Shown: positions 1 to 8,790, numbered from the stretch's first letter. The stretch: 10,446 nt of DNA from Euperipatoides rowelli (GCA_003024985.2 PXIH01S0011655.1); one strand, 5' to 3'. Numbers and translations: made by a program. Notes: a model not told the origin generated them from the sequence alone.

Positions 1-17
1 TATATGTAAGTAAGTGC

Positions 18-622
18 ATGCCTGGACCACCGACCGCCACAGGATATAAGCACAAAATTTCACTACAAGACGATTTTAAGCTCCCCAGACTAAACTCAGA
101 GAATTACCACACATGGGCGATATGGACAAAAGCACCACTGATCCACAAGAAGTGTTGGAGTGCAGTTCAACCTGGATTTGGAATACATTTGACGAAGCAG
201 AAAGGAACATAAATGAGAAGGCATTAGCATTCCTATTTTTAGTAGTCGATGACAATCAACTAAATGCCATCAGTGAATGCAGCATCGCCAGAGAGGCATG
301 GGAAACACTTGAGTGTATACACACAAAATATGGGTTGCTCCATATCTTACAAATAACTAGAGAACTGTTTAACACATGAGACTATGAATGAGTACATGGG
401 ATGCATTACCCAGCTACACTAAAAATTGAGGAAATTTGGCTACGGATTGGACAAGAGGCTAGCCCTGATAATGCTCCTAGGACTACCCCAAAGTTACGAA
501 GCATTAATACTACACCTAGAGCAGAAAGAAGAATCACTCACCACAAAGTATATAAAAACATGCCTGCTCGTAGAAGAGAAACAGGCAGGAAAAAGCGAGA
601 AGGCAACAACCCAAGACACAGT
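18..622 (+). pseudogene. copia gag remnant (DUF4219/UBN2-like capsid region), frameshifted
   Basis: Gag would form the intracellular particle shell. The N-terminal part (18-~190, frame 3) includes FKLPRLNSENYHTW and LIHKKCWSAVQPGFG, typical of the start of copia Gag. Reading then shifts to frame 2 (~210-379, with NEKALAFLFLVVDDNQL and AREAWETLE), meets a stop, and returns to frame 3 (~380-622), where GLPQSYEALILHLEQ and the following LLVEEK fit the end of the UBN2 domain. At least two frameshifts and several stops make it non-functional. The start at 18 is the first ATG in frame with the Gag motifs, but the true start could lie further left. Confidence 0.85.
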
Positions 623-755
623 GTAAGCCCTACAAACCAGAGAGAAGAAACCACAAAGATACAATGAAGAGGAAGCCAGAACATGAAGACCTGAGTACTA
701 CACCCCAAGTTCACGCACAAGAAGATACACAGAAGCCCCCACCATAAGGGTTAAA

Positions 756-797
756 TGCTTTGGTTGCGGCGGATTAGGCCATATAGCAAGAAACTGT
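756..797 (+). pseudogene. CCHC zinc knuckle of copia Gag nucleocapsid
   Basis: Frame 3 encodes a complete Cys-X2-Cys-X4-His-X4-Cys knuckle (CFGCGGLGHIARNC), with cysteines at 756, 765 and 795 and the histidine at 780. In active elements this knuckle binds the element RNA during packaging. All four ligands are intact although the surrounding frame is broken on both sides, with a stop soon after, before the protease block in frame 2. Confidence 0.9.
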
Positions 798-886
798 CCA
801 AGTGAAGGGGAACAAGAAGCAACCAAAGGACGACCAGCCTCCAAAGCCAAGATGACCAAAAACTCAGAGGAACACAGGATCTGATG

Positions 887-1252
887 GTCAATGCCAACCA
901 CAAGAAAGATGAAAACAATGACACCTGGCAACTAAATAGCGGTGCAACAAACCATATGACGTGAGCAAGATAATTTTGTAACCTTCAACCCCGCCTCATC
1001 CATTGTTGAGACTGCCAACAAGGGAAAGCTTGAAGTAAGGGGAAAGGGTACGATCTTCACCCACAAAAACAATGGAGGCCTATCCTCGACTTGCATGAAG
1101 CACTCTACGTACCAGAGCCCAACGGCAACCTACTGTCCGTAGGGAGGATAGAAGAGAGGGTACGAGAAATAAAATTCTCAGGAGGAAGAGCCATAGTCAG
1201 TGACGAATATGGCAAGACTTTACTCATAGCTAAAAGGAACAACAGACTATGA
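887..1252 (+). pseudogene. copia aspartic protease remnant with altered active site
   Basis: Frame 2 gives DTWQLNSGATNHMT, which corresponds to the copia protease active-site block that normally has Asp-Ser-Gly-Ala. Here the catalytic Asp codon is AAT (Asn) at 935-937. The reading then passes to frame 3 from about 963 (DNFVTFNPASS, then KGKLEVRGKGTI) and back to frame 2 from about 1085 (LHEALYVPE, NLLSVGRIEE), ending in TGA at 1250-1252. This order and content match a copia protease followed by its C-terminal extension. The Asp-to-Asn change and two frame changes mean no activity is expected. Confidence 0.85.
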
Positions 1253-1721
1253 AGTCAAGGTCAGAAGACCCAAAGCAACGGCCTACAAGATTCAAGAAGA
1301 AGAGTTGTGGCACAGAAGACTAGGCCACCTACACCCAAAGCCGAACACAATAGACTCGTGTGAATTCTGCACAAAAGGCAAGGTCAAGAGGAAGAAGTGC
1401 CCGAGATTGAGAAACAACCGAGTAACTCAAGCACTACAACTGACCCACTCAGACATAGTTGGGCCGGCAACACCCACCACAAAAGGCAGATCGAGAAGCA
1501 GCACATACCAAGCAACCACAATATCAGGGACAAAGTGCCAATACAATTCGGAATTGAAGCAGAGGAAGACACAGCAAACGACAACACTGATACCCAAACC
1601 AATGATGACGACAGCCTACCAAAACTTAACAGAAGGTGACCTAGAAGAAGAAACACCAACATGCATGACCAACCAGATCTACACGACCATTAGCCCCAAC
1701 CAAAACAAAGTCACCTCCTAG
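1251..1721 (+). pseudogene. copia GAG-pre-integrase zinc finger and truncated integrase
   Basis: Frame 3 is open to a TAG at 1719-1721. It contains ELWHRRLGHLHP and later CEFCTKGKVKRKKCP, the HHCC zinc finger that precedes copia integrase: His at 1311 and 1326, Cys at 1359 and 1368. Only ten residues separate the second His from the first Cys, clearly fewer than usual, so part of the finger is deleted. LTHSDIVGPATPTTKG follows, the start of the integrase core including the first acidic residue (Asp codon 1452-1454). The rest of the catalytic core, with the second Asp and the Glu, is not found. The low-complexity Gln/Thr/Asn-rich remainder probably reflects frame-shifted reading across a deletion junction. 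Confidence 0.85.
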
Positions 1722-1925
1722 AGAAATAAAAGAAATAGAACTCAAAGAACTGGAAGCAACAATGGATGATGAACTCCAAAGCCTTTAGGACAATCAGATT
1801 GGAGAACAACCAGGCTGACCTACCAATGAAGAACATTAGACCAAACAAGACAAATCAACATCGTCCAAGACTAGGACTCTACCAGGGAAATGGCTTATTA
1901 AGAGGAAATATTAGAATGCAATTCA
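1714..1925 (+). pseudogene. copia reverse-transcriptase N-terminal stub
   Basis: Frame 1 at 1714-1788 reads PPREIKEIELKELEATMDDELQSL then a stop, resembling the stretch just before the RT domain (RVT_2 family). Around 1880-1910 another frame gives LPGKWLIKRKY, which could be the next conserved RT block. Nothing resembling the RT catalytic motif, RNase H or the polyprotein end is seen, so the rest is deleted. The first block is reasonably supported by its position after integrase; the second is weak. Confidence 0.5.
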
Positions 1926-1989
1926 TGAATCATGGAGATGCTAGCCTTATTCCCAGCCAATACTGCAAGAACATATAAAACCAGAGATC

Positions 1990-2260
1990 TCCTTTTGCAA
2001 CACACAACAATGAGTTAAACACTCGTGCCGTCTTTTAGTTGATGCCACGTAATACATTATTATATTCCCATGGTCTATGTATTAAGAAGACAAAGTCTAT
2101 GCAGCTTTGACGACGAATGAAGTGTATAAAATTATGTATATATAGAGCCTTGACGAGCCAGAGATGTATGTAAATATAATCTACTTCAGGACATTGAGTC
2201 ATGTTATTATTATTTGTATTATCGCTATCGTTTAGAGTGTTGAATAAATGTTAAGACTGG
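1990..2260 (+). repeat. Possible decayed 3' LTR of the copia element
   Basis: This stretch follows the last copia coding trace. It contains a TATA-like TATATATAG at 2137-2145 and an AATAAA at 2244-2249, spaced about as a promoter and a polyadenylation signal could be within one LTR. No polypurine tract or clear TG...CA ends were found, and no 5' copy is in the window for comparison. This is a positional inference only. Confidence 0.25.
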
Positions 2261-3671
2261 CCATATACATTTTGTCCATAAAAGATCCCATTAGCTCTAT
2301 ATGGACTCTTTTTCATGGGGTCCGAGGGTGTTTTGGAGGCCTTTACTTGTAATAGGCACTGATGACAGAAACATCTACTTGTCCATCTTGGGCCACCAGC
2401 ATAATCTTTCTATCAGCTTTATCTTAACTACACCAGTGTGGCATCTATAATGTTCCTTAAACATGTGGGGGCTGAGGGACTTCGGTATGTAACTACCTGA
2501 GCAAGCAGCCTTCTGAAATTGATAGTTTTCTGCCTTCAGTTTAAATTTCTGGAGTGATTTAAGTCAGTTAACTTTATCTTTAGTTTTTGGTCATATGTTT
2601 TTGACATAATTCACAATTTTGTTTCATTCTGGATCTTTTCCTGTTTCAAGGGCAAAATTCTGAGCTGACCACAGAAAGGCTTATATATAATAAATGTACA
2701 GTATTTTTTTTTTATTTGTTCTTATTGTGAATTATCTTTAAGGGAGACTGAAGAGGGCGTCTGCATTTGTATTGTCCTTTGATGTTTTGTAAATGATATA
2801 CTTATGCTATATTTGGCTAATATATAAAGGCCCATCTTTGCAAGTGTGCTGTTGGCTTGTAGTCAGCAAAAAGTGAATTTTCTACCAAAAAAGACTGAAT
2901 TGTTTTCACAGTGCTTCTTTATCCAGCTGAGAATAATTTAAATTATTTCCCCCCATTATATTGGATTTGAAAATAATGTCAATTTGTACTATTATCTATC
3001 ACTATCATATGGTAAGCAATTGTCAAAAGTGATAGAAATAAACAGTCATAAACAAACAAATATTAAATAAATAAACTTTGTCGAATGTAAAAAGACTATT
3101 TTGAAAATACTTAAACATATTGACAAAGAAAGGAGGTTGGGGCAACACACTTGCATGCTTTGTACAGTATAATTAAGAATTCTAAGAAAAATAAATGTCA
3201 CTATTCTTCCTATGCTTACCAAGATGTAAAAGTTGAAGTGTGTTACAAATAAAATCTTTAGTGTAACTATTAAAGCATACTCTATGCTAGTTATTATTTT
3301 TGTTTTTATATAATTGAAATTTGAGTAACTACATTTATTAGTATCAAGACATCATAAATGTGCATAGATAGTGTTGTTCCAAATAATGTAAATATAGTAT
3401 ATTGTTATGAACCAAATGAATTTCAGTATTATTTATTAAGATGATGTTCAAATATATTATAACGTGGCCTCAACATTATTGCCTAAATACCTAAGTCAAC
3501 GTTGCACTTGCCCAGTTACCGCACAGGGTAGGAAGAAACATAAAGCGGGTCCGGCATAAAATAAATAATTTAATGAAAGGCCAACTCAGACTGAAGCACA
3601 ATTGCAATACAGCTACTTTTGTTGATTAAAAACTTGCTAAGTATAGAAGGTACTGTAACTTACCGCAATAA
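2261..3671. other. AT-rich non-coding stretch, nothing recognised
   Basis: About 1.4 kb without a supportable reading frame. It contains short A/T runs (for example the T-run near 2704) and several AATAAA-like motifs expected by chance in AT-rich DNA. The first host exon or promoter could lie here, but I found no exon that ends in the phase needed to join the exon at 4445. The segment 3475-3660 is somewhat richer in GC and could be part of an unrecognised repeat. Confidence 0.5.
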
Positions 3672-3720
3672 CAGGTACACAGTATGATGCATGCCTGGCA
3701 TGCATCATACTGTGTACCTG
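3672..3720. repeat. 49-bp near-perfect palindrome
   Basis: The left arm 3672-3695 is the exact reverse complement of the right arm 3697-3720 (24 bp each), with one unpaired base (T, 3696) between them. It starts with CAGGTACACAG and ends with CTGTGTACCTG. The pairing stops at 3671/3721. It could extrude as a cruciform. The one-base loop is unlike a microRNA precursor, and the sequence is not A/T-only, so it is not a trivial low-complexity palindrome. Confidence 0.97.
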
Positions 3721-3807
3721 ATTTAAGCTAAAAAATTAATAACTGGCCTTTCGTCCCATTACTAAAGATGAATGAGGGCACTACATTATTTTCTAATGAC
3801 ATGTTGG

Positions 3808-4108
3808 GTCTAGGATGACAAACGTCTGGGTATCAAACTTAATTTTGCCCATTCCTCCTATAACCTGTTTATGGCGCTGATTGGTTAATGGTTTGAACGA
3901 TGGAAGCTGGCTCAAAATATCAAAATTGATAAAAATAATTATATTGCACCTCTTGATTATCATAGGGTTGAGGCTTAGTGAATTTCACACATAGTTGGAG
4001 TTAGGGGTAAAGTTAGAACTCTAAACAAAAAATAAGGCATCTGAGCCCATATGCAATCTTGGATGAAAGGGATAAATTATGTTTGATACCCAGACGCTAG
4101 TCTAGGAT
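3808..4108. mobile_element. Fold-back MITE-like element with inverted repeats
   Basis: CGTCTGGGTATCAAAC at 3823-3838 is repeated exactly inverted at 4081-4096. Complementarity continues inward imperfectly for about another 20-50 bases (16 matches in the next 21 positions). The interior is non-coding. A 9-nt direct repeat GTCTAGGAT lies just outside the arms at 3808-3816 and 4100-4108, like a target duplication, but it sits 6 and 3 nt away from the arms, so the exact termini are uncertain. Size (about 300 bp), terminal inverted repeats and lack of coding capacity fit a MITE; no superfamily is assigned. Confidence 0.65.
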
Positions 4109-4444
4109 TCCAGGTACCAAGTCACATGCTTTATAGAGTGTGCAGCACGCCCCCTTTCCCCAAATATGACCACATGAAAGTGACCAACTTCTGGAACTAA
4201 CAAAAATAAACAACAGGATCTTTCACCTACGGGTCCCGCTGGTGGCTTACAAAACAAAACAGCAGATCTGCATGAGAGGAGTAATATGTGTGTATACTGC
4301 ATATATACGTTACACACTGTATATGGGTATAACTTGTGCTACCAAATGTTGTACCAAAGATTTGTATTTATACATGTCCACTGTATCTCTTTAACAAATG
4401 AGTTTTCTGGCATAATTTTTTTTTTCATATTTTTTTTTTTTCAG

Positions 4445-4596
4445 AAAATTACGAAAAGGTAGAACTTATGCAAACTGCAAAACAGTGTCAATCAAAGGAT
4501 ATCATGCCATCAACACAAAATTTGCTGTCTCAGAATCGTAAAAGCTGTCTGGAAGAATTACTCATCAACAGAGTAAACGGAGACATAATAAGTGAG
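4445..4596 (+). CDS. Internal exon A of an unidentified host gene
   Basis: The exon is preceded by two long T-runs and TTTTCAG (acceptor ends 4444) and followed by GAG|GTAACA (donor from 4597). Two bases complete a split codon; the one open frame from 4447 then gives 50 residues beginning NYEKVELMQTAKQCQ and ending NRVNGDIISE, with no stop. The other two frames contain stops. The segment is polar, with several Ser, Gln and Lys and no membrane segment or known domain. It ends in phase 0, exactly what the next exon requires. The incoming split codon shows there is at least one earlier exon, either unrecognised upstream or outside the window. Confidence 0.75.
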
Positions 4597-5489
4597 GTAA
4601 CATTCTTACAATTTTTATTTTATTTTACTTATTGATTAGTTTTGTTTGGCACATTTAAACAACTACATGACAAGTTACTGTATTTAATTTTTCACAATAT
4701 GAATAAACAACTAAGTTAAGTTAAATTTTAGAAATAATTTTGTTAGCTTTAATTTTTTTTTGTTTTATATACCATAGTTTATCTTGGAATTCAGAATCAG
4801 ATTGCATAACTTGATGAAGTATTTATACAGTATATGTTTATTTACTTATTTCAACCAATTTTTTTTTTCTCATCAAGTTTTTGTCCAGGAATTTTAAAAC
4901 AATTTTAGTCGTTAGTTTAATTGCTAAAACTATAACCCTCTAACATCTTAATATATTGTGAGTATATATATCCTGATTCTATGTAATTTAGTCCTGCATG
5001 TGGGAGATATAATTTGGTCAATTATCCAGGTCAGATAGCCAAGAGATTCACATTAAAATTAAAACTTGTAATAATTCTATTTTTTTTATTATTGTTTATT
5101 AATTCTAATAGTCAACTTAATATTAAACCAATATGTTCATCTTGTATTGCTTTATATATTTTTTATGATTATTGATAATTACTGCCACTAAAAAAATTAA
5201 AAGATTTCCTATCTCGACAAATTAACTATTCTTTATCTGTTTAAATAACGCCACCTAGACTATAGGTGGCGTTGGTTTAAAGCAGGGTGTTTTTTTTTTG
5301 TCTCTTTTCTAGTTTAACAAAAACAAAGTCAAACTTAAGTTGCCTTTCTAAAATTTTTAGTGTAGGTGATTATTTGTGTAGTATGTGACTTTAAAATAAA
5401 ATATTAGACATACTGTTTGATAATATGATCAAGTTTTTGTCAAATCATTTTATTTATTCTCTTCTAGTCATTTTTGCTTCTGTTTTCAG
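4597..5489 (+). other. Intron between exons A and B
   Basis: This 893-bp intron starts GTAACA and ends with a pyrimidine-rich tract and TTTTCAG. It is very AT-rich, with many T-runs. Apart from the hairpin at 5247-5273, no coding or repeat feature is recognised. Confidence 0.7.
5247..5273. repeat. GC-rich hairpin inside the A-B intron
   Basis: AACGCCACCTA (5247-5257) pairs perfectly with TAGGTGGCGTT (5263-5273) around a five-base loop, flanked by TTTAAAT on the left and TTTAAA on the right. Its GC-rich stem stands out from the surrounding AT-rich intron. It may be a tiny insertion or a structured intron element; function unknown. Confidence 0.9.
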
Positions 5490-5703
5490 CCTGTTGGGAA
5501 ATCTGAAAAGGTAAATGGTTTGATGAGTAAAAGAAAACGGCTTCAATTTCCATTATCTTCTGACGACTCCAATTCAGACGATGATTTACGTATGCTATCT
5601 AAGGATGAACTGGTGTCAGAAATTAGGCTTTTAACTTTGGTTGTAAAAAAACTTAAGAAAGAAAATGTTCGATTAAAAGAAAAGAATCTAAGATTACAAG
5701 AAG
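5490..5703 (+). CDS. Internal exon B: basic patch, acidic patch and coiled coil
   Basis: The acceptor TGTTTTCAG ends at 5489 and the donor AAG|GTAAGA starts at 5704. Read in phase 0 from the previous exon, it encodes 71 residues plus one base. In order: a basic SKRKRLQF patch that could be a nuclear localisation signal (about residues 13-20), an acidic Ser/Asp run SSDDSNSDDD (about 24-33) resembling casein-kinase-2 sites, and a leucine/lysine-rich helix (about 40-71). In the helix, Leu, Val and Ile recur in heptad-like spacing with Asn at core positions (KKENVRLKEKNLRLQE), as in leucine-zipper coiled coils. This suggests a nuclear protein that dimerises. The ATG at 5523 need not be the start, since the frame is open through the whole exon. 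No family is identified. Confidence 0.8.
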
Positions 5704-6618
5704 GTAAGAAATTTGATTTTTTTTTTAAAAAAAATTAGTTTTTTTAGTATAACATTTATATCAACGATATGTGTTCAGAAAACCCAGGTAGGAATATGTA
5801 ATTTAAAACTTATAACGGATAGTTTATTTACAGAAAACTCGTTCGCTAGTGATACTCTGGTCTATGCATAAACAAATAGAAACTTCTTAAAACAACTGGC
5901 GGTGTCACAATGGCGGCCACTTATGAAAGAGATGAACCGAGGCTTTTTTCAATTTAAAAAGAAAACATAAGAAAAGGAAAAGAAATAGTAATAATAAATA
6001 AAATACAATGGAGATCTATTAAACAATTTCTAGGGCTTTTATGCAATAGCACCCTTGCCTCTATGGAGTAAGTATTTTGTCATTCAATCGATAGGCTCGT
6101 CAGTCTAGTATAGGCCTATTAAACTACTAGCAGTTAGTCATCAAATTCTTCTAACGTAATGCTGACAAAGTTAAATATTGGAAAAGCACCATTATGAGAA
6201 TATGAAATCATCTTAAGATATGCTGACCACAGGTTAACAGTGGCAGAGAATTTTGAGCAAATTTTTGATGATAGGCTTTTAATCTGTGTATAAAAGTTTA
6301 ATGATAATAATAAATTTAGTCACTGCAGCAGCGATCTCTAGGTAAAATCATCAATATGTTATCATTTGGAGCATAATGTCCTAATTATTAATAAATTTAC
6401 TAAATACATAATGGTCAAGAGGAGGGTCCCCTTAGCATCCTGAGAAGAGGCCACAAAGAGGAGGGAAGAGACATAAGTTAGCAAAATACATGATATAGTG
6501 AACTCATCGAATGAGGAAGAATATCACGAGCAAAAAAAAAAAATTATTTGGAGCCTAGGGTGGGGTGTCCAGGCAAGATTGTATGACATCATTAGTATGC
6601 CTTCTTCAACTTCTCGGC

Positions 6619-6682
6619 ACCATGGTTTGCCTAAGCTACCACAATTGAACTTTAATAAAGGTAGCTTACAAGCTGCCATGGT
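6619..6682. repeat. Imperfect hairpin in the B-C intron
   Basis: ACCATGG (6619-6625) pairs with CCATGGT (6676-6682), and TAAGCTACC (6632-6640) pairs with GGTAGCTTA (6660-6668). A 6/7-nt internal loop separates the stems and a 19-nt terminal loop closes them. The 72-codon frame over 6498-6716 shows no family motif and does not look like an exon. It may be a small repeat remnant or chance. Confidence 0.7.
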
Positions 6683-6957
6683 ATTGCTGATACCTGATAA
6701 TGAATCATTTATTTAAATTTTTTTATTCTTATGTTGTTATATTAATTCACTCATGCAGGGAATAAGCTAAGTTGACTTTGCACGTTGTTTACTGTCATAA
6801 TACAGCCTTTGCTATTTTATATTAAATGTCATATCTAACATGACTCAATCATCCACGGATCGTAAACAATCTGCAGTGCAATGACTCCCTGCACATGCAA
6901 ATTAATGCTAATTTATTCATGTTTTGTTTTGCATACATGTGTATTCCTGTAGTTTTG

Positions 6958-7352
6958 CCGGTAGGCTTATTTGTATAGATTATTGTTTTATTAGACTGTT
7001 TAAAACTCTAAAAAAAATAAAATAATTGGTACAATTTGTTGGATCGGCATACACCGATAAGCAAATGTATCTCAGACTCAGATTGTCATCCAGCCCAAAA
7101 ACAGGCAATCAGAAGTCGGCTTGAATTCTATCTGCGGTATAGTGTGTTATTTTATTTATTACTTATTTCTTGATATGCTTTAATATTTATGTTGAAGTTA
7201 AGGTTAGAGATCGCCTAATTTGCTCGATAACATTGAGATCCAGACACTAGTCTACACCGATTCAACCACAGAAATCAGAAACCTAAATGAAATGAGACTT
7301 GCCGGAAAGGCTTATGCCGTTTCCAAATATGTAAGATAAATAAGCCTACCGG
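6958..7352. repeat. Inverted repeat pair, possible second MITE
   Basis: CCGGTAGGCTTATTT at 6958-6972 matches the reverse complement of 7338-7352 exactly (15 bp). Outside the arms there is a further weak match (ATTCCTGTAGTT on the left against the complement of AACTGCAAGAAT on the right) after a length difference. The enclosed 365 bp carries no gene. A decayed inverted-repeat element is plausible, but the termini are not defined. Confidence 0.5.
7233..7254. repeat. Possible second terminus of the 3808-4108 MITE family
   Basis: The stretch TTGAGATCCAGACACTAGTC and its continuation to 7254 matches the right end of the fold-back element (about 4083-4104) at 18 of 22 positions, including CCAGAC, one mismatch, then CTAGTCTA. 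It is in the same orientation. No matching left end was found nearby, so this would be a solo or truncated copy, or a chance resemblance. Confidence 0.4.
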
Positions 7353-7981
7353 TTTCTTTCTTTTAACTGCAAGAATTTGCACTTATGTAAAATAAATCAT
7401 TTGAATAAATTAACATTAAATTGCACGTGAAAGGAGAGTTGATTGCTTTGTAACAGTCCTAACCTTGGCCCCAATAAGTGAGGCAAGTTTAGCCCGTACA
7501 TTTAGTCACAAGAGTTTATAATTAACAACCATATGATGTATAGTAAATTTGACAGAAAATGTCAAAAGATAAATAATAAATTACTGTTTAATCATGAATA
7601 TCAGGATGTCTGTGATAATAAAAATGGCTGGGATAAAAAAGAACCTACAAATAAAGACTTGGCGTATGAGTACAGGTCAAACACAAAGATGACCAAAGCT
7701 TAATTAATATGTCATTAAGAGCAAACTAAGCTTAATCTTAACAAGTTACACTTATTATACATAGTTTTTTTTTCAGACATGAAAGTTGGCAGTTATAGGT
7801 CAGATTTACTGAGGCATTGGTGATTTGACAACCGAATGGACAATTGATATTTTATCCAGTTCATTGTAATGGTATGTGATATCTAGTGTGATGGAGTAGC
7901 CACGGCCAACTTATGTACTTGGAATTATTCTAAGTATTAGCACTGTATATTCTAAGTCTGAATAAACACTAATAAACTCAT

Positions 7982-8275
7982 CTAAAGAATATTTAGTCTG
8001 GTTATTGAACAACATAAATATGACCTGGCACAGTGAACAGGATTAAAACCTGTGTGGGAAAATTCCAGCTGATTTCCATTGTCTGGAATACTTAAAATAC
8101 TTTTCCTACATGTGAATGGATAGAGTTGATTCCCACAGTTTAAATGTCGCCTATAGTGATTTACCATGTTTCCACTACGATTCAAAATCTCATATGATCT
8201 AGGCTGTTGAGCATTTATTCCCACTATTTTTCTTTTATTGAGTAGCATCTTTGCCCGCTGGTAATTGTTTCTATT
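7982..8275 (-). pseudogene. C-terminal tail of a Ty3/gypsy-like Pol polyprotein (fragment)
   Basis: On the minus strand a frame ending in TAG at 7982-7984 contains QQPRSYEIL (about 8206-8180) followed by NHYRRHL (8161-8141). This matches the arrangement PRSY-x-(I/V)...G...RRNRRHL at the end of gypsy-type integrases. About 45 residues later, ARSYLCCSITRLNIL resembles the usual RSG...RLxL closing segment of these polyproteins. The frame continues upstream of the ATG at 8246-8248 for about nine codons before a stop, so only the extreme C-terminus survives. It lies in the host intron, opposite to the gene. No RT, protease or LTR was found with it. The call rests on motif order only. Confidence 0.55.
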
Positions 8276-8790
8276 TAATTATCATTTGACAACTAATATA
8301 GGAGAAATGGTTGCATCTAGTGATGATTAAAAATTGAAGTCGCCCAAGAGATTAACCCGATTCAAACTATACGGTTTAACACCACCACATAGCATTCATA
8401 GTTTGTGTTTGCAACCAGCAGTAGCTTCTCCAAATGGCTTTTATATGAATTATCATTACTGATAATTAATTAAAATCCAAATCACAACTATTTTAGCCTC
8501 TTGTAAAAGATTTAAAAACAAAATAAGCTACAGTTTTTAGGTTAGCCTACATACCAAAATAAAAATGGTATCAGATTGACAAGGTTACCAAGTATTAATG
8601 ATCCCGAAATAAGAAATAGCTGTGGAAAAAGTACAATGGGGTTTGAACTTGAGTCCATACACTAAACACACTTGTTAAAGTAAATTAAGTAAACCTTAGT
8701 ACTAGATAATATGTACTTAATAACTAATTGTTACTGCTTTATTGTATCAAATGCCTAAAAAGTAACTGCTGAAACCTTTTATTTATTCAG

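Larger units (their letters stand above)
18..1925 (+). mobile_element. Degenerate Ty1/copia LTR retrotransposon (internal region)
   Basis: Pieces of a copia-type gag-pol polyprotein appear in the canonical order on one strand: gag, CCHC zinc knuckle, aspartic protease, GAG-pre-integrase, integrase start and a reverse-transcriptase stub. They are spread over all three frames with in-frame stops, so no polyprotein can be made. Intact copia elements are usually about 4.5-5 kb; here the coding remnant is under 2 kb because the integrase core and nearly all of RT/RNase H are missing. A 5' LTR, if it survives, lies left of the window. The element is upstream of, and in the same orientation as, the host exons. 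The family call is confident; the borders are approximate. Confidence 0.9.
5704..8790 (+). other. Long intron between exons B and C
   Basis: This 3087-bp intron begins GTAAGA and ends with a pyrimidine stretch and TTATTCAG. It is AT-rich and holds a gypsy fragment on the opposite strand (7982-8275), an imperfect hairpin (6619-6682), an inverted repeat pair (6958-6972/7338-7352), a possible MITE end (7233-7254) and a 12-base A-run near 6532. In the remaining parts (5704-6618, 6690-6957, 7355-7980, 8276-8790) nothing is recognised. Confidence 0.7.

Noticed and set aside
1384-1662. 92-codon minus-strand frame opposite the copia integrase region
   Set aside because: A shadow of the coding strand; its Leu/Ser-rich composition follows from the Gln/Thr/Asn-rich sense strand.
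2401-2475. Possible upstream exon ending at GTATGT near 2486
   Set aside because: The only open frame ends in a phase that cannot join the exon at 4445, and the acceptor is poor.
3672-3720. Palindrome considered as a microRNA precursor or a terminator
   Set aside because: The loop is one base and the stem only 24 bp, too short and too tight for a pre-miRNA; there is no prokaryotic context for a terminator.
3575-3752. GAAAGGCCA (3577-3585 region) and TGGCCTTTC (3743-3752 region) as terminal repeats around the palindrome
   Set aside because: Only nine bases match, and the pair is not centred on the palindrome; too weak to support an element.
4102-4317. 71-codon minus-strand frame
   Set aside because: Cys/Leu-rich composition without family motifs; it begins within the end of the MITE-like element and has no supporting signals.
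6498-6716. 72-codon reading frame in the B-C intron
   Set aside because: No recognisable motif, includes a translated A-run, ends without a splice signal in a fitting phase, and overlaps an imperfect hairpin.
7208-7330. A 123-nt open stretch preceded by TAG and followed by GTAAGA, resembling an extra exon (contains YTDSTTEIRNLNEMRLAGKA)
   Set aside because: Its open frame requires incoming phase 0, but exon B ends in phase 1; read in that phase it hits a stop within three codons. It has no good pyrimidine tract and overlaps a likely transposon end.
8636-8656. GTTCAAACC on the minus strand, like a tRNA/SINE B box
   Set aside because: No T-stem pairing around it and no convincing A box at the expected distance; probably chance.
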